64,000 nucleotides of DNA from Myotis daubentonii (GCF_963259705.1 NC_081844.1:29342294-29406293); one strand, 5' to 3'. Shown: positions 32,419-44,410, numbered from the stretch's first letter. Numbers and translations are program-made. The notes: generated by a model from the letters alone, not told the origin.

Positions 32419-33868
32419 TAGATTTATAATAAGGAAGAAGAGTAAAGCACTAATCAAAAACCTCCCAAGAAAGAAAAGCCCAGGATGGATGGCTTCAATG
32501 GTGAATTCTACAAAAGATTAAGAATTAGTACCAATCTCTCTCAAACTCTTCCCCCTAAAAATACCAAAGAAGAAGAAACACTTCTAACTCATCCTGAGGA
32601 GAGTGTTACCTTGTTATCAGAGCAAGACAATGGCATCACAAGAAAAGAAAACTACAGATAAATATCACTTGTGAATATAGATGCAGAAATATGCCAGCAA
32701 AATACAAGGAAACCCAGCCCAACAGCATGTTAAAAGGGCCATACACCATGACTGCGTGAGATTTATTTTCAGAATGCAAGGATGGTTCAATATACAAAAG
32801 TCAGACATTGACTTCTGGTCAAGATGGTGGTGATAAATGTAGGACTTGACTCCTCCCGCAACCACATAAAAAATACAACAAAACTACAGAACAATCATCA
32901 TTCAGAAACACCTGAAATCCAGCTGAATGGAAGTTCAACAGCTGGGAATTTAAAGAAGCCACATCCAGACTGGTAGGCAGGGCAGAGATGAGGAATGGGC
33001 TAGTCCCACAACCATGTGTGGTAGTTTAAAATTGGAAAGGACATTTTGGCTGGAGAGGTTCCCCCTGAGGAGTTCCGGGTCTCAGCCCCACACCAGCCCT
33101 CCCAGCCCAGGGTTCCACTGCCAGGAAGAGAAATCTCATAACTTATAACTGTAAAAACCAGTATGGATTGTGGCTGAGTGAGACAGAGGTCACTGGAATC
33201 CCAAGTACTTCCTCTTAAAGGGCCCATGCACGAACTTACTTGGACTCATGCCTTCTGAGTTTCAGCACTGAGGCAGCAGAGTTAAAGGAACCAGGAACAT
33301 ACAAGGAGGAAATGAATTATCTGGCATCAGGGTGAGAGCTTGAGGAGCAGCTAATAGCCAGACAGAAGTGCTGGCAGAGGTCATTGTTCGTTTTCAGACA
33401 CACCACACACACACAGAGAGAGAGAGAGCTGACAAGCAGGCACCATATCTGAGCCTCCATCAATCTGGCTTACACTGTTTGCCCCACCCTGGTAATTCCC
33501 TAAGACCTTACTTCACCAAATTCTGGGCTCATCCAACCTGTTTCCAGTGGCTTTACCATACAACTGGCCTCTCTTGCCTCATGCTTCAGACTTTCCTAAA
33601 ATCTCTTAAATAAGCAGCATATGGCCTCTGTGTATCCCCTACCACTTGTAAGTGGCCCCAGGTCCAGCTTTAGCAGAAGCCCACCTTAGTTCACAGCTTG
33701 GTTTCTCCTGGGTACCTTCAAGTCCAACACAAGTAGCAGCCATCTGCAGATTTCTCTGTAGCGCATGCTAGGTGGCCTCAGGCAGGGCACAGGCAGTGCC
33801 TGACTTTGCATTTTCCCCTAGGCTACAGAGCCAGTGTACTCAGTGGACAGCTTCAGACCATGCCAGAT

Positions 33869-34275
33869 TATGGGAAGCCTCCTATTGTCTTCTCTTGCAG
33901 AGAGGTGTGGACAAGGAGCCAAGAATGCTGGTGACACTAGAAGCCCTGGCAAAGGTCAGGGCTATGCACCCAGTGTTCAGTACAGACAATGGTAGCTGAA
34001 GCAACTTTCCCACCAGATAGTCATGTAAATCCTTACTGATAAGATAGTCTGTCTGTTACTGGAAATTGACTGCCTAAGGGCTATAGGTGTATCCCAAACT
34101 GAATAAAAGGATGGCAAGGCCTGAGCACAAGCAGAATCCTTACTCTTGGGATGGGCTCCCATCTGGCCTCCCAATTTCCAAATTATTATTTCTTGTCTTG
34201 TCTCTTTCATTTGCGTGGGGCCCCTCTTCCAGAGCCCAAACCCTGAACCACACGGGATGTGGGGGAACATTCACA
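33869..34275 (+). repeat. 5' LTR of the provirus, 407 bp
   Basis: Aligns along its length with 40918-41323. It starts TATGGGAAGC (TG mutated to TA) and ends GAACATTCACA. AATAAA for polyadenylation is at 34102-34107. Scattered differences from the 3' LTR indicate an old insertion. Confidence 0.88.
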
Positions 34276-34920
34276 TCTGGTGCCTCAACAGGACAATCTG
34301 GAAGAGAAGACTTCACCTAGAGTGAAAAACGAAGATTTATTCACTTGATAGGTGGGGACACCCATTAAGTGGGATATTTATCGCAGGCAAAGCCCACAGT
34401 CAGCTGCAGAAATCGCAATCTGTAAGTAGGGTGGGAACAAGTCATCTTAGCCAGGCTAATGGGGCAGAATTCGTCAAAAAGCAAGAAACTTTATTGTAGG
34501 CTTTTGATTTGCATGCCTAAGGAATTAAAGTTTCAGGAGGTATTCTCTTACAGTTTTTCCTTGGTTTTATAGAACATAACCTTTGGTTTCCTGAAGAAGG
34601 TACATTAGATTGTGAATATTTGTCAAAGAGTGGGTCAAAATTTGAAAAAGAGCTCAGCAGCAGGGAAAAAAACTTGCCTCCAAACTGTTTCTCCTTGTGG
34701 AACACAGTATTTCATTTTCTAGAGCCTTTAAGAGAGCCAAGGAGGATAAATCTCCTCCCCTTTCACCCTCCGATCCTAAAGAGGAGCAGAAAGAAAAATT
34801 GGAAGAATGGCCTTCGTGGCCCCCTCCACCTCCATGTCCTAATCCTGAAATGTTTAATTCCCCATTAATAGAATTGTTAGGTTAGGTGGCTCAGGAGGTG
34901 GCGTAGGAAATAAAGAGAGT

Positions 34921-35215
34921 TGATCAGGAAAGGAAGAAAGGAAAGATTTTATTCTGCGTCCCCGGGCGACCCACGAACACCAAAGACAGGGCCCGTGGAT
35001 TCGCGCCCAGAGGGGGGGCACTTTGTTTTATACTGCAGTTGGGTGAGGCTCGGGGGCATGAACTGAGGAAGTCCCCGCCACAGGGGGTCAGCAGGGTATT
35101 CAGGAAGGAGTCAGTATCTGTGTAGGGGTTGTGTGGATTCCAGGGAGGGGCCAGCATCTGTGTCTGACACGCTGATCTGTTTGAAATTCCAGGGAGGGTC
35201 CATTATCTCGTCACA
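34921..35215 (-). repeat. Probable LTR fragment, minus strand
   Basis: On the minus strand it would begin TGTGACGAGATAATGGACC and end near an AATAAAATCTTTCC polyadenylation-like stretch. It differs in composition from the surrounding gag-like sequence. I see no convincing target duplication, so the call is tentative. Confidence 0.45.
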
Positions 35216-35328
35216 CATCTGCATGTATCCAATCCTGGGCTCTCTCTGACCTAACAAGAATCACCTGTGCAAAGAGCTATCCGAGAGGGATTACAGGAGA
35301 AATTGTGAATAATATTTCTGAAGCATTC

Positions 35329-35757
35329 TGAAAGGGCGAGGGCTATGCCCTCCATCTTGCCCCGTATCCTCCATGTTGGGGCAGCAGCCATGTGCTCAGG
35401 AAAATACCTTCTTCCCGGAAGCCCAGGCCTCTGCTGGCCACGCCCGGAATCTTTTTAAACTAACCAATGACAATCAGGGGACGTGGGTGCCATGGAGATG
35501 ACCACATCCTGTGTAACAAGACCCGACTTGCACCTAGCCAATCAGCAGGGCCCACAGTCATCTCTCCTCCCCTCACTCCACCCCCCTATTAAAACCCCAT
35601 TTTTTCCCATGGGCAGTCTCTCTCGTCTAGCCGTTGCATTGGTGGAGGCTGGGAGCTAGACCTGGATCTGTGATAATAATAAAAGACTCCCTGCTTTTGC
35701 ATCGGACTCGCTGGCTCCCTGGTGGGCTCTTGGGGATCTTGAAATCTGGGCACAACA
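35329..35757 (+). mobile_element. Solo LTR, gammaretrovirus-like (ERV class I)
   Basis: Begins TGAAAGGGCGAGGGC and ends GGGCACAACA, with a TATTAAAA-type promoter element near 35588 and AATAAAAGACTCCCTGC near 35679. The 4-bp duplication ATTC (35325-35328 and 35758-35761) fits class I retroviruses. It interrupts the gag-like part of the betaretroviral provirus. Confidence 0.82.
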
Positions 35758-38205
35758 ATTCTTAGCTCCTTATGATTGGTATTCTCTGGCTCATGCAACT
35801 CTGGATGGAGGAGATTATTTACTATGGAAGGGAGAATTTTTGGAGAAATATCAGGAGCAAGCCCATGCAAACCGCAGGCTGAATGCTCAAATAACTTATG
35901 AAAAGCAAGCAGGAGGTGGAGGAAGGGACATGTGTGGTGATCCTGCCCCCTCCCATGTGTGCTAGAAAAAGTCTCCTTCTCACCATGAAAAGTTTTACAA
36001 AAGTTAGAAATGTGCCTGGGATTTCTGTGCACATGTAAAGAGAGAAGTTAGTTTAAAAAATGTGCCCACACTGCCCAATTTCGGATATTAGATAGTTTTG
36101 AACTAAACTTAATCTCTTTACAAATGCTACAGAATAAAACCCAAGACTGGTTTTTTTTCCTTAAAAAGATGGCAGATTTGACCCAAGGAAAAAATATAGA
36201 CTAGATTCTAGCAACAAGATTGGTATTTCCATAATAAAGAGTAGTTTATTTAAAATAATAAAGGACTGCGTTCAAAGGTTAACATTAAAGCTGCCAAGAA
36301 AATAAGTAAATTATCTCTGTTATAAAAATTTGCCAAAGAAAATGCCTTAAGACAATTATAATTGGATTTAAATCTCAAAAAATTGTTGAAACATAGATAA
36401 ATAATAGCCCGGGGGGAAAAGCTAGCTGTGCCTCTCTAATGGAGGAAGGGGTTAGTCGCCCATCCCCCAGAAGAAAAAATATGGTCCTTTTAAAAATCAA
36501 GGGGCTAGGCCTCTGCCAGGAAAAAACATAAGTTTCCCTCAGGTAGCAAATTCTAAAGACAAGCTTGCTCCCCAGCTTCCCCTCCTTGAGGCTTCTCACA
36601 TTTCCAGCAAAAAAGAATGTAACTAATTTGCATTTGTATGGCTACCAAACTCTAGCAGCTAAATCTAAGGAACCCTGAATATTTGACTTGCCAGCTCTAA
36701 AAGTTCAAGATTCAAATTAAATTGGGAGAAATTATGTAGTTGTGGTAACTAAATGGCTAAAGTAGAGAAATTATATATATTTGATGGTTTTGCAAATTAA
36801 ATTTGAAGGCTTTAACCCAGGGATAACTTTGGAGCATTATTTCAATTCCTTAGTTCTGCTTCCCAGCATATGTCGACAGTTTGGCTCAAATAAACTCACA
36901 AAAATTCTTTACAGGTTTTGTTTTTTTTAATGTTAACATGGCATAGTCACAGCAGAATTCCAAGGAAACTCACCCAGGACCATCCCTTGGACTTGGACTC
37001 AGTGCTAGGATCCATCAAAGGGCCCCTTGAGCCTGCTGGTTCTCTGCCCATTGGGTGATAGTGGGTGAGTTGTCTCTTGGATCCAGGAACTTCCCTTTGC
37101 TTTGGTAGAGGGACTGATTTTATTTGAGCTGTGTTTTAAAATTCTCGAGGTAGAACCAGGGTTGACAGAACCCCAGGTTAAAGGTTGACACAACCCAGGC
37201 TAATGCGGAACTGGAGGGAAAAATGGGTGGCTGGTTTTGATTTTGGATTTTCAATTGGAATTGCTTAGAGTCTGAGCAAAAATAACCTTCACCATATAAA
37301 TGAGCTGAACTCATTCAGCTCCAAAGATAAAGGGGCAGCCTTTGTTTTTTTTAGAATAGTCTGATTCTGGGGTGTTCTTAAGTGACTAAGAATCTTTGTG
37401 GAGGTGTCAAAAGCAGGAGCCCCATAGGGAAGTCCCAATGCAACTGTAATTAACTAAATAGCTCATCTAGGGGGCCACTATAAGGCTTGGTCTGCCCGGG
37501 CCCCAAGCCTTTTCTGTGGTTTTAGACAGCCAGGAGAGAAACTGAGGCCACATTTGACTCACTAGATAAAATGTCTAGAAAGTTTTCTCAGACTACAGAT
37601 ATCCAAAAATAAAATAAAAAATTAACATGGGAAATTGTGCCTCCAAGGCCAGAAGCTCCCAAGACCCCAGCCCTCATCTAATACTCCTGATAGGAAGCCT
37701 TTACTTGCAAGTACTTTACAGACATGGGAAGATTTAACTAGAACATATTAAATTAGAAATGGCCAAAATGCAGTTTGTTTGGGGTACCTATGTTAATATT
37801 TTGCATGCAGAAATTAGAAAATGCTGGCTCTGAAATTAAACTGAATGAGTATATGAGAAGGATATCTTGATTTGGAAATTAGAAGCTTCTAAGGAAAAGC
37901 ATAGAAAATAAATTTCTTCCACTAAGATGGAAATTAATAAAAAATTTTAGAGACTGTCTCAGAATTATTCTGAAGTTAATAAATATCTATATCCCATTTT
38001 TCCCCATAGGAAGCATGCCTCTGATTTATCCTCATAGAAGATTCCACCAGACAAAGGGAGGTTGAGGCAACTGGAAAAGACCCCAGCCCATTTTTATTTT
38101 TATTTTTATTTTTATTTATTGAATAGTCCATAGGGAATATACTGAAATTCTAGAGGGGGCAGTTCCTGAACCAGGGACAAAAGACACCGCATTGGTAATT
38201 TTTTT

Positions 38206-38520
38206 AAAATATATATTTTATTGATTTTTTATAGAGAGGAAGGGAGAGAGATAGAGAGTTAGAAACATCGATGAGAGAGAAACATAGTCTACGGCCATAC
38301 CACCCTGAACACGCCCAATCTCATCTGATCTCGGAAGCTAAGCAGGGTCGGGCCTGGTTAGTACTTGGATGGGAGAGAGAAACATAGATCAGCTGCCTCC
38401 TGCACACCCCCCACCAGGGATGTGCCCGCAACCAAGGTACATGCCCTTGACCGGAATTGAACCTGGGACCTTTCAGTCCGCAAGCCGACATTCTATCCAC
38501 TGAGCCAAACCGGTTTCGGC
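38206..38520 (-). mobile_element. Ves SINE containing a 5S rRNA fragment
   Basis: Minus-strand Ves with a 15-bp duplication GCATTGGTAATTTTT on both sides (from 38189 and from 38521). The tail complement is TATTTTATTGATTTTTTATA and the head complement ends GAGCCAAACCGGTTTCGGC. The body is interrupted at 38287-38376 by 5S rRNA sequence, and GAGAGAAACATA is present on both sides of that insert. Confidence 0.93.
38287..38376 (+). pseudogene. 5S rRNA pseudogene fragment, nt 1-90
   Basis: Begins GTCTACGGCCATACCACCCT and runs through CGGAAGCTAAGCAGGGTCGG to TACTTGGATGGGAGA, matching vertebrate 5S rRNA nt 1-90 (compared from memory). I see three differences, each a CpG G-to-A change. The last ~31 nt, including much of box C, are missing, and there is no terminator or A tail. 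GAGAGAAACATA flanks both sides, so it entered a Ves sequence by insertion or template switching. It cannot be a working 5S gene. Confidence 0.92.
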
Positions 38521-40917
38521 GCATTGGTAATTTTTAATGCTGGACATTCTCTGGTGTAAACTTTTAGTGTTCTGCACGCCTGTGTAAGAGTGTTGATGTT
38601 TTTATGTCTCTTTCTTGTAGTTTAATTTATTTAAAGAAGAGGCAAGTCCTGCTTTGGGGAAGCCTAGTTGTGTGTGGTGGGGTTGAAAGCATGAGAAAGA
38701 TTGCAAAAACGTCCCAGCAGCTGCCGAGAATTCTTAATCTTGGGGGTTATTCTTGCTCTCCCTCTCAGGGTTCAACCACCAGAAACAGCTAGTGAGATTT
38801 CTGTTTGTCTGCAATATAATGTTGGCTGTCTATCTTTTAGGGATTTTGGTTTTCTCTTCCCTTGTTTATTGTGAGAAGAAACAAATCATCTTTTCTGCCA
38901 AAGAACAGTTTAGACAGACGCCATTTTGGACTGCCTGACTTGGCAGCCGCCATGTTGGCCACATGGCTTGCCGCTCCCCTGGGGGCTGCCAACTTGAAAC
39001 AGCAAAGGCCAACCCCTTCCATTGAATTAGCCAATCGGGAAAAACCATGTGCCTGAGCTCCAATCAAGAGTAAGGTACAGGTCAAATGCGTTGTTAAGGC
39101 ACTGTGCTTCAGAAAGGAACTTGCAAAGATTCAGAGCCAAGTTCAAACAGGAAACTTTCAGGGGGGTAGGGTAGCATGTGTCCAGTCAGCAACACCAGGC
39201 AAACCAAGAGTCATGATTCCCTGTGGAGGTGTCTGCCAGTGATACTCGGGGTATTTGTGTTTCACAGATTGGGAGTTTATGAATTATTTTCAATGCTCAA
39301 TACACTGCTTGCAATAAGCCATCTGCCTCATTTTAAGATCTTACATATTATTTATTCTTTATATGCTGAAATTATAATTGAATCCAAGTAAAGTCTAGGA
39401 AAATTATTGAAATCTCCTATAATCCCTCTGTATATGCAAATAACCCAAAGGGGATAGTCTTTAAAATTATAATTCTAAGTTAATAAAAAGGAGAAATTTA
39501 AAAATTTTTGAAATCTCTTCTGCTAACTTTTACAGGGTAAACTAAAGATTGTTGTTAAAATACTAAATCTGACTAACTATAGTCACCGTAAATGAAAATA
39601 ACTTGAAATATATGGCTTTGCGGCAGTATTTGTTAAAATCTCAAAAAGCAACCATGTTTGTTACATTTGTTGCTTAGTGTAAAAAAGAAAGAAAAGTCTC
39701 TGGAAGGAAATAAAAAGAGGTTTTCTTCAGATGTCTAACTGTAATTTAAAATCAATATATTAGGCCTCATAAGCTAAAGTAAATAATTTGTGCTTTTGAC
39801 TCCCTGACAAAGCTTATGTAAAGTTACTCAAAGGCTAATAGCAGAAATTTAATGTCATTTACTGTCCATAACCTAGGACAAGTAAACTTAAAAAATAAAC
39901 CTTATTTCAGATTGATTTAAATTGGCTAATTAAAATAGATGAATATTCATAAAAACTTTGCTGTACTGGACAGGAAACTGTTTCTGAAGCATTAACTAAT
40001 TTTTCACTAATAATTCATCTCATAGTAAACTTGCTTAACATGCAATAAATCCAAAGCAGTCATATTTCGGTACAAAAAAATTAAAATTAAGAAGTTATCA
40101 AGACTGCATTGCAAAATTTCCAAAAGCCTCTTAATATTATTTAAATCAAAAAAAGAAGGGGGATAGTGGAATAATCCCTTGTGAGTAAATTACATTAAGA
40201 ACATTTTTTACTTTAAAAATTATTTTTCACTTGTAATGCTGATAAGAAGACAGCCATGAAAACACACATGGTGTCAAAATAAGCCAAAGGAAAATGGTTT
40301 GGGCACAATGAAAAGAAAGGATCCCAAGTCTAGTTTATAGAAAGATTCCTTTATTAACCTTTGGTCTACAATATGTTTGTATATTTCCAGAAAACTCCTC
40401 CAAGCTCATGTGGATTCCTGCAACAATAAATCCCAGAATGTAAATGACCATATTGCTCCAGACAAGAGGAGAAATAGTCCAGAGATGGAGATGGTGAAGA
40501 CGCCTTGCCATACTAGCAGTCAGCAGCTGTGTGTCACTGCAGGTTGCTCAGGACCAAGACAGAGAAGGTCAGACCTGCATTGCCACCATTTGCCCACCAT
40601 CAAGAACTAGTATATCATTACTGGCATGTACACACAAAGAACTGTTGGATATTGGAATTGGGACTCAAAAAAATGTTGGCACAGAAAGAAACTTACTACA
40701 AACTGATTCCTTGGTTGCCTGGCAGCAATTTAAAAACTATATGAAAGAATTTAACCCCTTCCACTGGATATCCTTGCATTTTCCTCTCAGCATGTCTCAT
40801 TTTTGTTCTCATATGTTTATTTCTAGTCTGTAGATGCAGAATGAAGAGTCTTAAAAAGACTAGAGCTCTTCAGGCAGCATTCACCTTTCAAGATTGTTTA
40901 AGGAAAAGAAAACAAGT

Positions 40918-41323
40918 TGTGGGAAGCCACCTATTGTCTTCTCTAGCAGAGAGGTGTGGACAAGGAGCCCAGAATGCTGGTGACACTAGAAGCCCTGGCA
41001 AAGGTCAGGGCTATGCACCCACTGTTCATTACAGACAATGGTAGCTGAAGCAACTTTCCCACCAGATAGTCATGTAAATCCTTACTGATAAGATAGTCTG
41101 TCTGTTACTGGAAATTGACTGCCTAAGGGCTATAGATATACCCCAAACTGAATAAAAGGATGGCAAGGCCTGAGCACAAGCAGAATCCTTCCTCTTGGGA
41201 TGGGCTCCCACCTGGCCCCCCAATTTCCAAATTTTTATTTCTTATTTGTCCCTTTCATTTGCTTGCAGCCCCTCTTCCAGAGCCCGAACCCAGAACCACA
41301 CAAGACATGGGGGAACATTCACA
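40918..41323 (+). repeat. 3' LTR of the provirus, 406 bp
   Basis: Begins TGTGGGAAGCCACC and ends GAACATTCACA; AATAAAAGGATGG supplies the polyadenylation signal. Its sequence parallels the 5' LTR throughout. The insertion lies inside the 5' UTR of HAL1-c. Confidence 0.88.
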
Positions 41324-42483
41324 CCAGATTACAATCCTACCACCTCCACAAGCAACACATTCAAGGGGCAAATTCAGTGAGCACCAAAGCCCTACCTGCA
41401 CAGCAGCTCCTTTGCTGTAGTCACAGTTCATCCTCATAGCCTATTGGCCTGAGGCTCAATCCCTACAAGTGATGCCAACAGTAATCAAGCCTCAACTACC
41501 ACATAGCAGTGTACACAGCCTACACAGGGGCACACCTGGAGCACCCAGCTCAGGTGACTGAGAAGGCTGCACCCCTGGGACATACAGGACACCTACTATA
41601 CAAGGCCACTCTACCAAGTCTTGGAGATGTAGCAGCTCTACCTAATATACAGAAACAAACATAGGGAAGCAGCCAAAATGTGGAGACAAAAAATCAGGTT
41701 CCAAATGAAAGAACAGGAGAAATATTCAGATAAGGAACTAAATGAAATGGAGGCAAGCAAACAATCAGATACAAAGTTCAAAACAATGCTTATAAGGATA
41801 TTCAAGGAAATTATAAGAACTTCAACAGCATGAAAAAGGAATCAACAGTAGAGTGGATGATGCTGAGAATCATATCAGTGATTTGGAATATAAGGAAGCG
41901 AAAACAACCAATCAGAACAGCAAAAAGAAAAAAGAATTAAAAAAATATGAAGATAGTGTAAGGAGCTTCTGGGACAGCTTCAAGCATACCTACATTTTCA
42001 TCATGAGGGTGCTGGAAGGAGAAGAGAGAGAGAAAGAAATTGGAAAACTATTTGAAAAAAAATGACAGAAAACTTCCCTGATTAGTTGAAGGAAATAGAT
42101 ATACATATCCAAGAAGCACAGAGAGCCCCAAACAAAATGAGTTCCAAAGAGGTCTGCACCAAGACACATCACAATTAAAATGCCAAAGGTTAAAGACAGG
42201 CAAGAATTTTAAAAACAGCAATAGACAAGCAGTTAGTTACCTACAGGGGAACCCCCATATAACTCTTAGCTGATTTCTCAACAGAAACTTTACAGGCCAG
42301 AAAGGAGTGGCAAGAAATATTCAAAGTGATGAATAGCAAGGACCTACAACCAAGATTACTCTACCCAGCAAAGCTAACATTTAGAATTGTATGTCAGATA
42401 AAGAGCTTCACAGACAAGAAAAAGCTAAAGGAGTTAATCACCACCAAAGCAGTACTACATGATATGCTAAATGGTATTCTAGA

Positions 42484-42615
42484 AGAAGAAGGAGGAGGAA
42501 GAGGTGGAGGAGGAGGAGGAGAAGGAGGAGGAGGAGGAGGAGGAGGAGGAGGAGAAGAAGAAGAAGAAGAAGAAGAAGAAGAAGAAGAAGAAGAAGAAGA
42601 AGAAGAAGAAGAAGA
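42484..42615. repeat. (GGA)n-(GAA)n microsatellite
   Basis: About 70 bp of GGA-rich repeats followed by about 65 bp of pure GAA. It lies directly after the HAL1-c ORF1 end, where the related HAL1-a has a short GAAGAGGAAGAGGAAGAAA seed (50663-50681). Confidence 0.93.
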
Positions 42616-42935
42616 AAAGATTAAAAATTTGAGCAATAAAATGGCAATAAATATATTTATCAACAATTAAATCTAAAACTCAAAATAAATGAACAAGAAC
42701 TCTAATGAACAAAATAAACTGATGAATAAAATAGAATCAGTGGCATAGAAACATGGAACAGACTGATGAGTCTCAGAGGGAAGGGGGTAGGGGGTAGAAA
42801 GAGATTAACCAAAGTTCTTAAATGCATATATGCATTACCTACAGACAGAGACAATAGGGTGGGAACTGGGTAGTGGGCGTCATTGGGGGGGGGGGAGATA
42901 AACAGCTATAATACTCTCAAAAATAAAAATTTAAA

Positions 42936-43120
42936 CATCTTTTTATGTTTTATTATGATAAAATATACAGAACATAAAAATTCCCATTTGAACCATTTTT
43001 GGTTCTTTGTGCCACATGTACAGCTCCATGGCATAAAGTACATTCACATTGTTGTGCAACCATGACCATTGTCTTTGCTTGGCTAGGATTTTGCATCTAA
43101 GATCACAAGTGAAGTAAAAT
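42936..43120 (-). repeat. Old L1 3'-UTR fragment
   Basis: 'gataaaatatacagaacata' and 'aagtacattcacattgttgt' followed by 'gcaaccatgaccattgtc' are L1 3'-UTR wording. 43121-43510 has no feature I can name. Confidence 0.55.
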
Positions 43121-43544
43121 GAGTCCATACTTCTATTTTCTTGAATTCTTGCTAAGTGATTTTAAAATAGAGATTCCACCAGACTCCAGAATGTGCTGGT
43201 GGCATCCACTCCTGTCTGTGCTGGAATGAGCTGTATAAGATGGGAAGGAACTGTTTCTGATGAGTGGAGTAGGAATCACCTGTATAACCATCGGAGATTG
43301 GGGCTTGTTGGGAGGTTTGATTGCCATTGCAATGTACAGACGATGGTGCAAAACCTATACCCATTCATCAGAAACCGTACTTGGAATGCTGACCTTTTCT
43401 AGGGCCAGTGATATGCCCTGTGATACTCTGTGGTGACGCTGGCAGACACACTGAGACTTTGTGCTGGGACCCATAGTCATCAGGGAAGTTTCAAGCAGGA
43501 AGGCACATGGCCATACAGGGTCGATGTTTTATCCACATGCACTA

Positions 43545-44240
43545 TGGGGTAGGAAGAGTCATGGCTCCCCAAAGTTGTCCACATCCTAATCCCAGAACCT
43601 GTGAATATGTTACATTTCATGATAGAAGACACTTTGCAGAGACGATTAAGTTAAGGGTCTTAGATTGGGGGCCTATTCTGGAAGCTTCAGGTGCGCCCAA
43701 TGTCATCACAAGGGTCTTGATAAGGAGGCAGAAGGATGAGGGTCAGAGAATGAGATGTGATGATGGAAACAGCCTGGAATATGTGCTTTGTAGATGGAGG
43801 AAGGAGCCATGAGCCAAGGAACGCAGGAAGCTTCCAGAAGTTGGAAAGAGCAGAGAACAGATTCTCCCCTACAGCCTCTGAATGGAACTAGCCCTGCCGA
43901 CCTGTCCATTTCAGACTTCTCTCTCCAGAACTATCCGGTATAATAAAGAGCTAATATGCAAATGGTCATCACACCATCACACAGTAACGACCGATCAGGA
44001 GGAGGCTGCAGTACTTGGCAGGCGCAGGAGTGCGCAGGGCTGGGTGCACTACTGGTCACCAGGAGATGCATGGAGCAACTCTCAGTTCCTCCCACCAGCT
44101 CCCTTGAGCAGTGGCAGCTCCCGCAGGCTCTGCAGCAGGCGGTGGGCAGCATACTACGTGCGATTTTGCACACGGGGCCACTAGTGAGATAACAAATAGA
44201 TGTTGTTTTAAGCCCCCTACCTGTGGTCATTTGTTACAGA
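43545..44240 (+). repeat. Old interspersed repeat split by a Helitron, family uncertain
   Basis: 'gaacctgtgaatatgttaca', 'cactttgcagagacgattaa' and 'gggggcctattctggaag' precede the Helitron; 'gttgttttaagccccctacc' and 'ggtcatttgttacagaagca' follow it. The order matches a single old mammalian repeat interrupted at 43933/44185. Confidence 0.6.
43934..44184 (+). mobile_element. HeliBat-type Helitron, 251 bp
   Basis: Starts TCCGGTATAATAAAGAGCT and contains TAATATGCAAATGGTC; it ends GGGGCCACTAG at 44184. The terminal hairpin is degraded (GTGCGATTTTGCACAC). Confidence 0.8.
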
Positions 44241-44261
44241 AGCAGTCAGAAATTCACAGTG

Positions 44262-44410
44262 TCCAGCTGTTTGGGTTCAAATACCAGCTCTTACCATCTA
44301 GAGGATCTTGGGCAAGTGCCAAAGCCCTCAGTTTCTTCATTCATAATGTGGGGCTAGAAATAGCACCTATGGCATGTGAAATGAACCAAATGCATGAAAT
44401 AGGCAAGATG
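44262..44410 (+). repeat. MIR SINE
   Basis: 'gtttgggttcaaataccagc', 'gatcttgggcaagtgcc' and 'agtttcttcattcataatgtg' are in MIR order. 44411-46320 contains no gene, open frame of interest or repeat that I recognise. Confidence 0.65.

Larger units (their letters stand above)
30485..32810 (+). repeat. Old L1 ORF2 fragment split by Helitron
   Basis: 30485-30664 and 32419-32810 are consecutive L1 ORF2 pieces: 'ccaaaatcagagatgaaaat' before, 'cccaggatggatggcttcaa' and 'agaatgcaaggatggttcaa' after. The Helitron 30665-32418 sits between them. Confidence 0.75.
33869..41323 (+). mobile_element. Betaretrovirus-like provirus (ERV class II), decayed
   Basis: Paired LTRs (33869-34275 and 40918-41323) bound the element and a 6-bp duplication CCAGAT flanks it (33863-33868 and 41324-41329). 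The primer-binding site at 34278-34292, TGGTGCCTCAACAGG, resembles a tRNA-Lys type. A capsid-like stretch is readable at 35774-35920 (GGDYLLWK core). An env-like transmembrane segment followed by a basic tail runs up to the 3' LTR (about 40770-40905), and a purine tract (40900-40917) precedes that LTR. The interior is full of stops and other insertions: an LTR-like segment at 34921-35215, a solo LTR at 35329-35757 and a Ves at 38206-38520. No intact retroviral gene remains. Much of 36000-40700 cannot be assigned to a specific retroviral gene. Confidence 0.85.
32812..42935 (+). mobile_element. HAL1 (half-L1) element HAL1-c, split by a provirus
   Basis: The 5' UTR begins near 'ttctggtcaagatggtggtg' (32820) and continues to 33868. 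After the provirus it resumes at 41330, with ORF1 remnants (41700-42480: KKYEDSVRSFWDSFK; MMNSKDLQPRLLYPAKLTF) and a HAL1-type 3' UTR, ending in an A-rich tail near 42930. No ORF2 is present, as in HAL1-a. ORF1 is broken by several stops. Outer target duplications are not clear, so the ends are approximate. Confidence 0.7.

Noticed and set aside
38287..38376. Functional 5S rRNA gene
   Set aside because: It lacks the last ~31 nt, part of box C and a terminator, and has CpG decay.
42326..42670. Open frame ending in poly-Gly/poly-Glu
   Set aside because: It is a HAL1 ORF1 remnant running into a GGA/GAA microsatellite.
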